From Planctomycetota bacterium (lineage in GTDB: Bacteria; Planctomycetota; UBA1135; GCA-002686595), in the NCBI GenBank assembly GCA_020853575.1, contig JADYYP010000025.1, forward strand, positions 29,072 through 93,071: a stretch of 64,000 nucleotides of DNA, given 5' to 3'. The notes under the pieces are model-generated. The model was not told the DNA's origin, ran no database searches, and was given only the letters and a program-made list of their open reading frames with translations. Below, piece by piece: positions 41,193 through 48,738 of this stretch; the stretch's first letter is position 1, and each line of letters starts with the position of its first letter. Both the position numbers and the translations under genes were made by a program.

Positions 41193-43010
41193 TCAGCGAG
41201 GCGCGTCGACGGCGAACCACTTGCGCGCGCGGTAGCCCGGATCGAACGGCAGGATCTCGACTCCGCGCAGCCGGCGCGCCATGGCGAAGCGGCGCGGAGC
41301 CCATACTCCGAACAGCACCGGTTGGAGCTCGTACAGCCGCCGCTGCAGCGCACGGAAGAGCGCTGCGCGCGCGCCGGCGTCGGTCTCGACTTGGAGCGCC
41401 TCGATCATGCGATCGACTTCCGCGTCGCGCAGTCCCGAGCGATTGGCGCTCGCGCTGGCGGCCCATTTGGAATGCCACAGTTGCTCGGGATCGCTCTCGA
41501 ACGGCAGCGCCAGTGCCAGCGCGGCGGCATCGAACTCGCGCTTGCGCAGCAGCTCGCTCAACGCCGCGCTGTCACGCGGGGCGAGCTCGAGCGCGACGCC
41601 GATCTTCGCCAATTCCGCTTGGTAGGCCTCGCCGAAGGTGCGGCTGACCTCGTTGCCGGTGGGGAACACGTAGGTCAGCGCCAGCGGTGCTCCATCGCGA
41701 TCGAGCCGACCATCGCCGTCGCGGTCGATCCAGCCGCACTCTGCGAGCAACTCGGCGGCGCGCGACGGAGCGTAAGGCAGGGCCTGGAGCTCGCGATCGT
41801 AGGCGGCGAGGAACGGCATCTGTTCGCCGGTCACGCGGAACGCCAGCCCGCGATAGAAGCCGGCGATGAAGCGCGGCCAGTCGAAGCACAGCCCCAGCGC
41901 GGTGCGCACGCGCGCGTCGGCCAGGCTCGGCCGCGCCGTGTTCCAGACCGTGACGCTCAGGGCCGGAGTGAAGAAGTAGCCCTTGTAGAAGCGTTGCTCG
42001 AAGCTCGCGCCCTGGGTGCGTGAACCGAAGTAGTCGTCCACGCTCAGGCGATCGAGGAAGTCGAGCTCGCCCGCGAGCAGCGCGTTGGTCGCGGCGTTGT
42101 TGTCGGCGATCGCGCGCCAGCGCAGGCGCTCGAGATAGGCACAGCCCTCGAGCGCGAAGTAGCCCTCGAAACGTTGGGCCTCGAGCACGTCGCCGGACCA
42201 CGACACCAGCTTGTACGGTCCGAGCCCGACCCAGGCACGGTTGGTCGGGCCTTCGTTGACCAGCCGGGCGCGCTCCGCGGCGCTGGCCTCGGGCGAGCGC
42301 GCGGGGTGCTCGGCATGGCTGGGGTCGTAGAGGTGCGCCGGCAGGATCGTGAAGCTCTCGTCGAACGTCGAAAGCGCCAGGAAATAGGGCTGCGCGAATA
42401 CGAAGCGCACCGTGTACGCATCGAGCTGCTCGGCGATCGCGAGCTTGTCGAACAAGTAACGCTTGCGATCGCAGCGCACGGCCGGATCGCGGAAGCACGC
42501 GTACGAGAACATCACGTCGCGCGCGTCGAAAACATGGCCGTCGTGCCAGCGCACGTCTCGGCGCAGGTGGAAGGTGTAGACGGTGTCGAGCGCGACGCTC
42601 TGCACGTCGTCGCGCGCGAGCTCGAGCAGCTCGTCGCTCGCGCCGCTCGCACGCAAGCTCCAACCCTTCGGGATCTCGCGCGCGTCGCCGTACAGGGCGT
42701 CACCGCTCTTCAGTCGCACGACGTCGTGCACTTCGAAGCGCTCGGCGAGCACGGCGCGGTACTCGCCCGACTCGGGCTCGCGACGGACCAAGCTCTCGTG
42801 CAGCTCGTACAGGATCTGCCGCGCCGTCGCGGAGCTCTCGATCATCGTGTTCAGGCTGGGCGGGAGCGCGGCGACGTGGATCGTCGCGCTCCCACCGCGC
42901 CGCGCCTCGACCGCGGTCGCGCGCTCGGGATGGAAGCGGTCGAGCTCGACCGGGCCGAGTTCGAGCTCGAGCGACTGAGCCGCGATCGTCAGCAGCGCGC
43001 AGATCCACAT
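41193..43010 (-). CDS. peptide/nickel-type ABC transporter substrate-binding protein (SBP_bac_5)
   Basis: A 605-residue solute-binding protein of family 5 (OppA/DppA type). Markers are the domain start GSATIHVAALPPSLNTMI, HLRRDVRWHDGHVFDARDVMFSY, the mid-domain GPYKLVSWSGDVLEAQRFEG, and LRDAEVDRMIEALQVETD near the end. The N-terminus is a short hydrophobic stretch, so export is likely. It would bind oligopeptides or similar solutes, but no OppBCDF genes are adjacent; the permease must lie elsewhere, or the protein acts alone as in signalling SBPs. ATG at 43010 is preceded by TAGAGT with a 6-nt gap and no ribosome binding site. Confidence 0.85.
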   Translation of the reverse strand: MWICALLTIAAQSLELELGPVELDRFHPERATAVEARRGGSATIHVAALPPSLNTMIESSATARQILYELHESLVRREPESGEYRAVLAERFEVHDVVRLKSGDALYGDAREIPKGWSLRASGASDELLELARDDVQSVALDTVYTFHLRRDVRWHDGHVFDARDVMFSYACFRDPAVRCDRKRYLFDKLAIAEQLDAYTVRFVFAQPYFLALSTFDESFTILPAHLYDPSHAEHPARSPEASAAERARLVNEGPTNRAWVGLGPYKLVSWSGDVLEAQRFEGYFALEGCAYLERLRWRAIADNNAATNALLAGELDFLDRLSVDDYFGSRTQGASFEQRFYKGYFFTPALSVTVWNTARPSLADARVRTALGLCFDWPRFIAGFYRGLAFRVTGEQMPFLAAYDRELQALPYAPSRAAELLAECGWIDRDGDGRLDRDGAPLALTYVFPTGNEVSRTFGEAYQAELAKIGVALELAPRDSAALSELLRKREFDAAALALALPFESDPEQLWHSKWAASASANRSGLRDAEVDRMIEALQVETDAGARAALFRALQRRLYELQPVLFGVWAPRRFAMARRLRGVEILPFDPGYRARKWFAVDAPR

Positions 43011-43016
43011 GGCCGC

Positions 43017-43022
43017 ACTCTA
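43017..43022 (-). promoter_or_regulatory. -10-like TAGAGT, possible leaderless start
   Basis: On the minus strand TAGAGT lies 6 nt before the ATG at 43010. No ribosome binding site separates them. Confidence 0.45.
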
Positions 43023-43062
43023 GCGGGAGCCGCGGGCCGCTGCGCGCGCGGGAGCCAGCACG

Positions 43063-44892
43063 TCACTGGGTCAGCGTGACCTGCCAGCCGTTGGTGAGCC
43101 GGAAGCCCGCGCTCGACGCGGGGTCCCGGAACCAGGCCTGGAAGTTCACCACCTGGCCCGCGTTCCAAGGCAGGAGCAACGCGCCGGGGTTCGCCGTGGT
43201 CCATGCCGCAACGTCGAGTGCCGCACTGCCGTCGCACGCGCCGCTGGCGCCGCTCGCGTGCATCACGCTCGTGCGTTGGCGCGGCGCACCGACGCACATC
43301 GTGTTCGGCGGGGAGAACGGCACGGAAACCGCGCTCGCGCCGTAGAACAGCATCACGTTGCGTTGGCCGTCGAGTCCGCTGACCCGCACGGAGAAGCCGG
43401 AGCTCGCGCTCGCGCTCGGACAGCCCGAGCTGCCGAGCGTTGCCGTGCAGCCATTCGTCGACGGGGTCGAAACGCAGTAGGCCACGCCGCCGATGTCGTC
43501 GTCGACCTGGCCGTCGCAATCGTCGTCGATGCCGTTGCACACTTCGGCTCGCGCCGGATTCACCGCGCCGTTGTTGTCGTCGCAGTCGTCGTCGTTGCTC
43601 GCTTGGCCGGCTTGCGGCAGCGCGCAGGTGAAGCTCGCCGGACCCGCGCCGAAACCGTCTCCGTCGGCGTCGGCGAACACCTCACCGCACATCGAGCGAT
43701 AGAAGACGTCGCGCGCGCCGTTGGTGTCGCCGGCGACGAGATTGGTCGCACTCGAGAGCAGCGCGACGCCCGCACCCGAGCGGGCGAGCACCACGCGCTC
43801 CGATGCGAAGTTGGCTTGGCCGCCCGTGGCGCTGACACTGATGCGCGCGGTCTGGTTCAACACGCGGTCGCGCACGAAGGCGTCGGCGAAACCGTTGGTG
43901 TCCCCAGGCACCACGTTGGTCGCCCAGCTGACGAAGGCGATGTAGCGGCCGTCCTGCGAGATGCCGCCGACGAGCGACGCCGACCAGAGCGCGCCGCTGT
44001 AGGGAGCATCGATGCGCTCGACGCTTCCCGTCGCCATGTCGCGCAACCAGGCCTCGAAGCTGCCGCTGTTGAGTTGGCGGATGAAAGCCACGAAGCGACC
44101 GTCGTGCGAGAGCGCGGCGCACTCCAGCAGCAGGCTCGATCCGGCAGGATCGAAGGCGATCTGTGTCTGCGGCGAGGTCGGCGCTCCGAAGGCCCAGTGC
44201 ACCAGCTCTCGACCTTGCGAGCTGCTGCGACCGAAGACGAGATTCGCGCCGTCCGAGGACATGCGCGGGCTGTCGACCCGCGTGTCGAACGCCGTCCCGC
44301 TCGCGCTGCCCGCCACGCTGGCCACGGCGCCGCCGGTGCGCGTCTTGACCCAGATCTGTGTGCTGTCGCTGGGCGGGAACCAGTTGTTGCGCTCCCACCA
44401 CATCACTCGCTGGCCGTCGGCGCTGAGCTGCGGCACGCTGCGCTGCAGCCCTTGGAACTCGAAGGGCGTGAGCTCGACGGTCGTGCCCGCGACGCGGTCG
44501 CGCACGTAGATGTCGACGCCGTAGTCCAGGTCGAGCAGGCCATCGGCTCGAAAGGCGACGAAGCGTCCGTCGTCGGAGACTCCGCCGACTGCGGCCGGCG
44601 CGCTCAACCCGAATCCGCCGCCGGAGGCCATCGTCAAATGCTCGATGGCATGCGTTGCGCGGTCGACCAGGTAGGCGTGGCCGGTGCCCGTGACACCCGG
44701 GATCAAGTTGCTCGCGGCGCTGCCGAAGGCGACGAAGCGACCGTCGCCCGAGAGCGCCATTTCCAGCGCGCAGTCGCCGTTGCCGAGCACCCCGAGCGCG
44801 GATCGGCTGACCAATTCGACCGACTGCGCGCGCGCCGCGCCGAGTGCCGACAGTGCAGTGAGTGCGAGAACCGCGGAGCGTGAGTGCTGCAT
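43063..44892 (-). CDS. secreted TolB-like propeller protein with MopE-type motif and C-terminal Cys module
   Basis: A 609-residue exported protein: signal peptide 1-22 (ALSALGAARAQ), then TolB/PD40-like repeats with SxDGRFVAF cores (LSGDGRFVAFGS, VSDDGRFVAFRA, LSHDGRFVAFIR, ISQDGRYIAFVS). A MopE-type putative metal-binding segment follows, with DADGDGFGAG, NDDDCDDNNGAVNP and EVCNGIDDDCDGQVDDD. From 43479 down to 43066 comes the shared C-terminal module: YCV, NGC, MCVGAPRQRTSV, ACDG, AWFRDP, ending TNGWQVTLTQ. AGGA precedes the ATG at 44892. It may be a surface Ca- or Cu-binding protein (inference). Confidence 0.82.
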   Translation of the reverse strand: MQHSRSAVLALTALSALGAARAQSVELVSRSALGVLGNGDCALEMALSGDGRFVAFGSAASNLIPGVTGTGHAYLVDRATHAIEHLTMASGGGFGLSAPAAVGGVSDDGRFVAFRADGLLDLDYGVDIYVRDRVAGTTVELTPFEFQGLQRSVPQLSADGQRVMWWERNNWFPPSDSTQIWVKTRTGGAVASVAGSASGTAFDTRVDSPRMSSDGANLVFGRSSSQGRELVHWAFGAPTSPQTQIAFDPAGSSLLLECAALSHDGRFVAFIRQLNSGSFEAWLRDMATGSVERIDAPYSGALWSASLVGGISQDGRYIAFVSWATNVVPGDTNGFADAFVRDRVLNQTARISVSATGGQANFASERVVLARSGAGVALLSSATNLVAGDTNGARDVFYRSMCGEVFADADGDGFGAGPASFTCALPQAGQASNDDDCDDNNGAVNPARAEVCNGIDDDCDGQVDDDIGGVAYCVSTPSTNGCTATLGSSGCPSASASSGFSVRVSGLDGQRNVMLFYGASAVSVPFSPPNTMCVGAPRQRTSVMHASGASGACDGSAALDVAAWTTANPGALLLPWNAGQVVNFQAWFRDPASSAGFRLTNGWQVTLTQ

Positions 44893-45041
44893 GGAATCCT
44901 GCTCTTCCTTGGAGATCGCGGCTGCCGTGCGCGCGACCCGTGCCGTGGAGGACGCCGCGACCGGCCGTTCCGTCACGTCCTCTCCAGGCTAGCACGCCGC
45001 GCGTTCTCGGGTTCCGCGGGGAACTTGCGCGCATCCGCGCG

Positions 45042-45608
45042 TCAGGCCGCGCCGGAGCCGCCGAGGTGCTCGAGCAGGATGCGCGCGCCGATCGCGATCA
45101 GCACCAGACCGGCGACCCAATGCGCGCCGCGCTCCCAGCGACGGCCGAGCCCGCGGCCGCTCGTGTACGCCAGCGCACAGCCCGCGGCGGTGATGGTCGT
45201 CGTGAGCAGCGCCGCGGCCGTGATCGGCGCGTCGGCCAAGGCCAGGCCGAAGCCTGCTGCCAGCGCGTCGATGCTGGTGGCGACGCCGGCGAGCACCAGG
45301 CGGCCCGCTCCGAACGGCTCGCGCGGCTCGTCGCCGTTGGCGTAGCCCTCGCGGATCGTGCGCACGCCGATCAGCGCCAGCACGCCGAACGCAATCCAAT
45401 GGTCGACGTGGGCGAACCAGCGCGCCACCGGCTCACCCGCGAACCAGCCGCCGACCAACATCGCGCCCTGGAAGCCGCCGAATACGGCCGCCAGCGCGAA
45501 GGCGCGCCCCGCGGTGTGCACGCGCGCCGACAGACCTTGCGCCAGCGACACCAGACAGCTGTCGACGGCCAGTCCACAGGCGAGCAGCGTGACGGCCAGG
45601 AGGTTCAT
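45042..45608 (-). CDS. mntP: MntP-family manganese efflux protein
   Basis: A 188-residue membrane protein with six likely TM helices. It has the two family signatures: AVDSCLVSLAQG near residue 15 and ATSIDALAAGFGLAL near residue 107, with the Asp residues of the two-fold repeat. MntP exports Mn(II) to avoid toxicity. Cys replaces the more common Phe/Val after AVDS. I looked for a yybP-ykoY-type manganese riboswitch in the upstream 300 bp and did not recognise one. Start ATG at 45608 begins the first helix. It is divergent from the next secreted protein gene. Confidence 0.82.
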   Translation of the reverse strand: MNLLAVTLLACGLAVDSCLVSLAQGLSARVHTAGRAFALAAVFGGFQGAMLVGGWFAGEPVARWFAHVDHWIAFGVLALIGVRTIREGYANGDEPREPFGAGRLVLAGVATSIDALAAGFGLALADAPITAAALLTTTITAAGCALAYTSGRGLGRRWERGAHWVAGLVLIAIGARILLEHLGGSGAA

Positions 45609-45660
45609 GGCTGGAGTGGGCGACAGCCCCGCCGACGACGGATGTGTCGCCACTGGCGGG

Positions 45661-45686
45661 TCGAGCGCGCACCCTATCATCGCGCG
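45661..45686 (+). repeat. 26-bp element, copy 1 of 2
   Basis: Matches 48711-48736 at 24 of 26 positions and includes TATCAT at 45675-45680. It lies 53 bp upstream of the mntP start on the opposite strand and 220 bp before the secreted protein gene. Confidence 0.55.
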
Positions 45687-45865
45687 TCGCGGTTGCGCGC
45701 TGCGCAGCACTGCGGGTTCCACGCGCGGTCGCGCGGGGCGCCTCGGGACTCCCGCGGCCGCGCCGCGGTCGACACGCGATCGGCGGGCGGGTTGTGATGC
45801 TCCTGCTCGCAAGCACGGCTCGCTCTGGTTCGGGAGAATGCACCCGCGACCGAGGGGAGCGCGAC

Positions 45866-45871
45866 TATCGT
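45866..45871 (+). promoter_or_regulatory. -10-like TATCGT upstream of secreted protein gene
   Basis: TATCGT followed by GGAG lies 37 nt before the ATG at 45909. It resembles the box at 18536 before another gene with the same C-terminal module. No -35 is visible. Confidence 0.3.
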
Positions 45872-45908
45872 GGAGCCGGAGAGCTGACGGACCGGACAGG
45901 AGTGGCAC

Positions 45909-48644
45909 ATGCTCGCCAGAACGCGCCTCATCTTCGTGATCGTTGCTTGCTCGGTTGCTCGTGCGCAGACGCCCTTGGTTTCGCCGTCTCAGCTCCTCGC
46001 CGGCGACGCCACGCACGCGTCGTCGATGGGCGACCAGCGCGCGCCCGCGATCGCGGCGGGAGCGAGCGAGCTCCTCATGGCCTGGTCCGACGGCCGCGCG
46101 GTGATGCAGGGCGGCGACGATCAGCTCGAGTCGTCGGACGACATTTGGATCCGGCGGCTGAGCGCCCAGGGCCTTCCGTTGGACGCGACTCCGACGCGGC
46201 TCGCGGCGAGCCCCGAGCGCGATACCAATCCGCGCGTGGCGTGGAACGGCTCGGCCTGGTTGGTCACATGGTTCGTCCAGCCCGCCGGCGGCTCGTCGTT
46301 CACCAAGCTGCTCGGCGTGCGTGTCGGCGCCAGCGGTGTTGCGATCGATCCACAACCGCTGACGCTGTTCAGCGGGCTCTTCTCATGGCACTCGGTGGCC
46401 AGCGACGGCCAGAACTGGGTCGTGGTCGCGGGCACCCAGGCGGCCGGCGTGCGCGCACGCCGGGTCAGCATGGCGCCCAGCAATCCGGTCGGCGCCGCGC
46501 TGACGCTCGCGAGCACCGCCACCTACGGAGGCAGCATCGCCTCGGCGCAAGGCGACTACCTGCTGACTTGGTCGGCGCTGGACGCGACGGGGACGGTGGA
46601 TGTCCTCGGACGCCGATTCGATGCCAACCTCAGCGCGCTGGACGCCGCGCCGTTCGCGATTGCCGCGACGACGCTCCGCGATCACAACCCGTTCGTCGAA
46701 TCGAGTGGCGGCGACTATCTGGTCGTCTGGGACGTGTTCGACGGAAACGCGTTCAGCGGAGCGCTGCGCTCGGCGCGCGTGTCGACGGCAGGTACCGTTT
46801 TTCCGGCGCAAGACGTGGCGCCCTCGATCACCGGCGGTTGGTCCGCGACCGGCCTCGCCTGGGATGGCGGACAGTGGTTCGTCTGCTACTCCGGGCAGCG
46901 CATGGCGCGCGTCGACGCCGCGGGCCAGGTGCTCGACTTCGGCGGCTTTCTGGTGCGTCCGGCCGACGGTGTCGCGCGCTTCGGCTTGACCGCGGCTCGC
47001 TCGGTTGCCGGCGGTGTCTGCGCGGCGTGGTCCGCGGCCACGCCGACCCAGCTTCTGACCGGCAACACGCGCTACGAGGTGCGGACGACGCGCGTCACGT
47101 CGCCGTCGAGCTTGGGCAACGATGCGCTTCCGGCGGCGAGCGCGCCGTCGCAGGCGATGCCGGCTGTTGCCGCGCACTCCGCGGGCAGCGCGGTGTTGTT
47201 CCGCAGCGAGACCGAGGGACAGGTGCGCTTGATGTTCACGCGACTCGACGTGCAGGGAGTGCCGCTCGACGTCGAGCCCGTGGTCGTGTCGAGCGGCCGC
47301 GACATTCGGCATCCATCGCTCGCGTGGGATGGGACGCGCTACCTGGCCGCGTGGGTCCACGGACCTCTCACGCCGACGTCCAGCACGCTTCGCGCGCGGC
47401 GCATCGCGCTCGACGGCTCACTGCTCGATGCGTCCGACATCCAACTCGCGACGGCGGCCCCGGGCGCATGGCCCGCAGTGGACGTTGCCGGCGGGAGCGG
47501 CGAGTTCGCCGTCGCGGGCGTGCGCGGAGCCGATCTGGCGCTGTGGAGGATTCGCGGGAGCGATGGCGCGCTCTCGAGCGGTCCGACGCCGGTCGTCGGC
47601 GGTGCCGTGCGCAAGGTCTCGGTCTGCGCGCAACCCGGTGGCTACGCCGTAGCCTGGTTCAAGTGGACGCTCGGCCCGACGGGCGAGCTCGGCGCCGCTC
47701 TGGTGAGCGCCAGCGGCGCGGTCTCGACGCCCTTCGTCACCATCGGCTCGCAGAACGAGTTCGGCACGATCAGCGTCGCGTCGTCCGGCGCGGAGCTGCT
47801 CCTCGCTTGGGACGAAGCCGTCGCCGGTCTCCGGCACATCGACGCGCAACGTTTCGACTTGGCCGGCGCGCCGCTGGACGCGCTGCCTTTCGCCGTCGCT
47901 GCGACACCGACGGGAGAGCAGTTCGATGCCGAGCTCGCCTGGGACGGCGTGCAATACGTGTGCGCCTACCAAGAGCTCGACGGCGCGCCGCCGCAGTCCG
48001 GCGTCGCGAGCGATGTTCGCGCGACGCGCATCTCGACCGCGGGCGTGGTGATCGACTCGCCCGGATTCGCGGTCGAGATCGGGCCGTCCTCGGAAGGCCA
48101 GCCGGCGCTTCACGGCTTGGGCAGCGGACGCACGCGCGTCGCGAGCTCGGTCCTGCGACTGGACAGCCCGTTCGCCAGCTACCGCGTGTCGACGCGCACG
48201 TTGTCGAGCGGCTGCCCGGCACCGACGACCTACTGCACGGCGAAGCTCAATTCGCAGGGTTGCGCGCCGACGATCGCGATCAGTGCGGCTCCGAGCGTGA
48301 GCGGCGCGACGACCTCCATCGTCACCGCGCTCCGTGTGCTCGACAACACGAACGGCCTGTTGCTGTACGGCTACCAGGCCGGTGCGACGGCGTTCCAAGG
48401 CGGCTTCATGTGCATCGCCGCGCCTCGCCGGCGCACATCGCTCCAGAATTCCGGAGCCGCCGGCGCGGGTAGTCCCTGCGCGGGTCAGTTCAGCTTCGAC
48501 CTCGGGGGCCTGGTGCTCTCGGGCGCCGACCCGCTGCTCCAAGTGGCGGGTCAGACCTTTGCCTGTCAGTACTGGAGCCGCGACTCCGCCGATCCGTTCG
48601 CCTCCAGCCTGAGCGACGCCGTCCACGGCCAGATTTGCTGGTAG
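45909..48644 (+). CDS. large secreted propeller-like protein with C-terminal Cys module (type A)
   Basis: A 911-residue exported protein: signal peptide 1-19 (CSVARAQ), then about 740 residues of repeats in the pattern 'W-x-G-x-x-[YW]-x-V-x-[WY]' (VAWNGSAWLVTWFVQPAG, LAWDGGQWFVCYSG, LAWDGTRYLAAWVHG, LAWDGVQYVCAYQELDG), typical of long propeller or repeat surface proteins. From 48231 the shared C-terminal module runs to the end: YCTAKLNSQGC, AFQGGFMCIAAPRRRTS, NSG, PCAGQ, YWSRD, ending HGQICW. AGGAG precedes the ATG. Function unknown; an extracellular or surface role is likely. Confidence 0.8.
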   Translation: MLARTRLIFVIVACSVARAQTPLVSPSQLLAGDATHASSMGDQRAPAIAAGASELLMAWSDGRAVMQGGDDQLESSDDIWIRRLSAQGLPLDATPTRLAASPERDTNPRVAWNGSAWLVTWFVQPAGGSSFTKLLGVRVGASGVAIDPQPLTLFSGLFSWHSVASDGQNWVVVAGTQAAGVRARRVSMAPSNPVGAALTLASTATYGGSIASAQGDYLLTWSALDATGTVDVLGRRFDANLSALDAAPFAIAATTLRDHNPFVESSGGDYLVVWDVFDGNAFSGALRSARVSTAGTVFPAQDVAPSITGGWSATGLAWDGGQWFVCYSGQRMARVDAAGQVLDFGGFLVRPADGVARFGLTAARSVAGGVCAAWSAATPTQLLTGNTRYEVRTTRVTSPSSLGNDALPAASAPSQAMPAVAAHSAGSAVLFRSETEGQVRLMFTRLDVQGVPLDVEPVVVSSGRDIRHPSLAWDGTRYLAAWVHGPLTPTSSTLRARRIALDGSLLDASDIQLATAAPGAWPAVDVAGGSGEFAVAGVRGADLALWRIRGSDGALSSGPTPVVGGAVRKVSVCAQPGGYAVAWFKWTLGPTGELGAALVSASGAVSTPFVTIGSQNEFGTISVASSGAELLLAWDEAVAGLRHIDAQRFDLAGAPLDALPFAVAATPTGEQFDAELAWDGVQYVCAYQELDGAPPQSGVASDVRATRISTAGVVIDSPGFAVEIGPSSEGQPALHGLGSGRTRVASSVLRLDSPFASYRVSTRTLSSGCPAPTTYCTAKLNSQGCAPTIAISAAPSVSGATTSIVTALRVLDNTNGLLLYGYQAGATAFQGGFMCIAAPRRRTSLQNSGAAGAGSPCAGQFSFDLGGLVLSGADPLLQVAGQTFACQYWSRDSADPFASSLSDAVHGQICW

Positions 48645-48710
48645 CGCACCTCGGTCGGCGCCGCGAGCCGCTCGGCGACCACGGAGCGGGTGGATCCACG
48701 CCACGGGAGA

Positions 48711-48736
48711 TCGAGCGCGCACCGTATCATCGCGCT
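48711..48736 (+). repeat. 26-bp element, copy 2 of 2
   Basis: Differs from the copy at 45661-45686 only at positions 14 and 26. It contains TATCAT, which lies 8 nt before the GTG at 48739, so the element probably includes the -10 region of that gene. Confidence 0.55.
48725..48730 (+). promoter_or_regulatory. -10-like TATCAT, possible leaderless start
   Basis: TATCAT ends 8 nt before the GTG at 48739, with no ribosome binding site. It is part of the repeated 26-bp element. Confidence 0.45.
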
Positions 48737-48738
48737 GC

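Larger units (their letters stand above)
45609..45908. other. divergent intergenic region with repeated 26-bp element
   Basis: About 300 bp between mntP (-) and a secreted protein gene (+). It holds one copy (45661-45686) of a 26-bp element that recurs at 48711-48736, and a TATCGT box at 45866-45871. No riboswitch-like structure was recognised. Confidence 0.5.

Noticed and set aside
45609..45908. Manganese (yybP-ykoY) riboswitch before mntP
   Set aside because: I looked for the paired conserved loops and did not find them; the gap shows only the 26-bp repeat and GC-rich sequence.
45661..48736. The repeated 26-bp element as ends of an insertion sequence
   Set aside because: The copies are direct, not inverted; there is no transposase between them and no target duplication; the second copy fits a promoter position.
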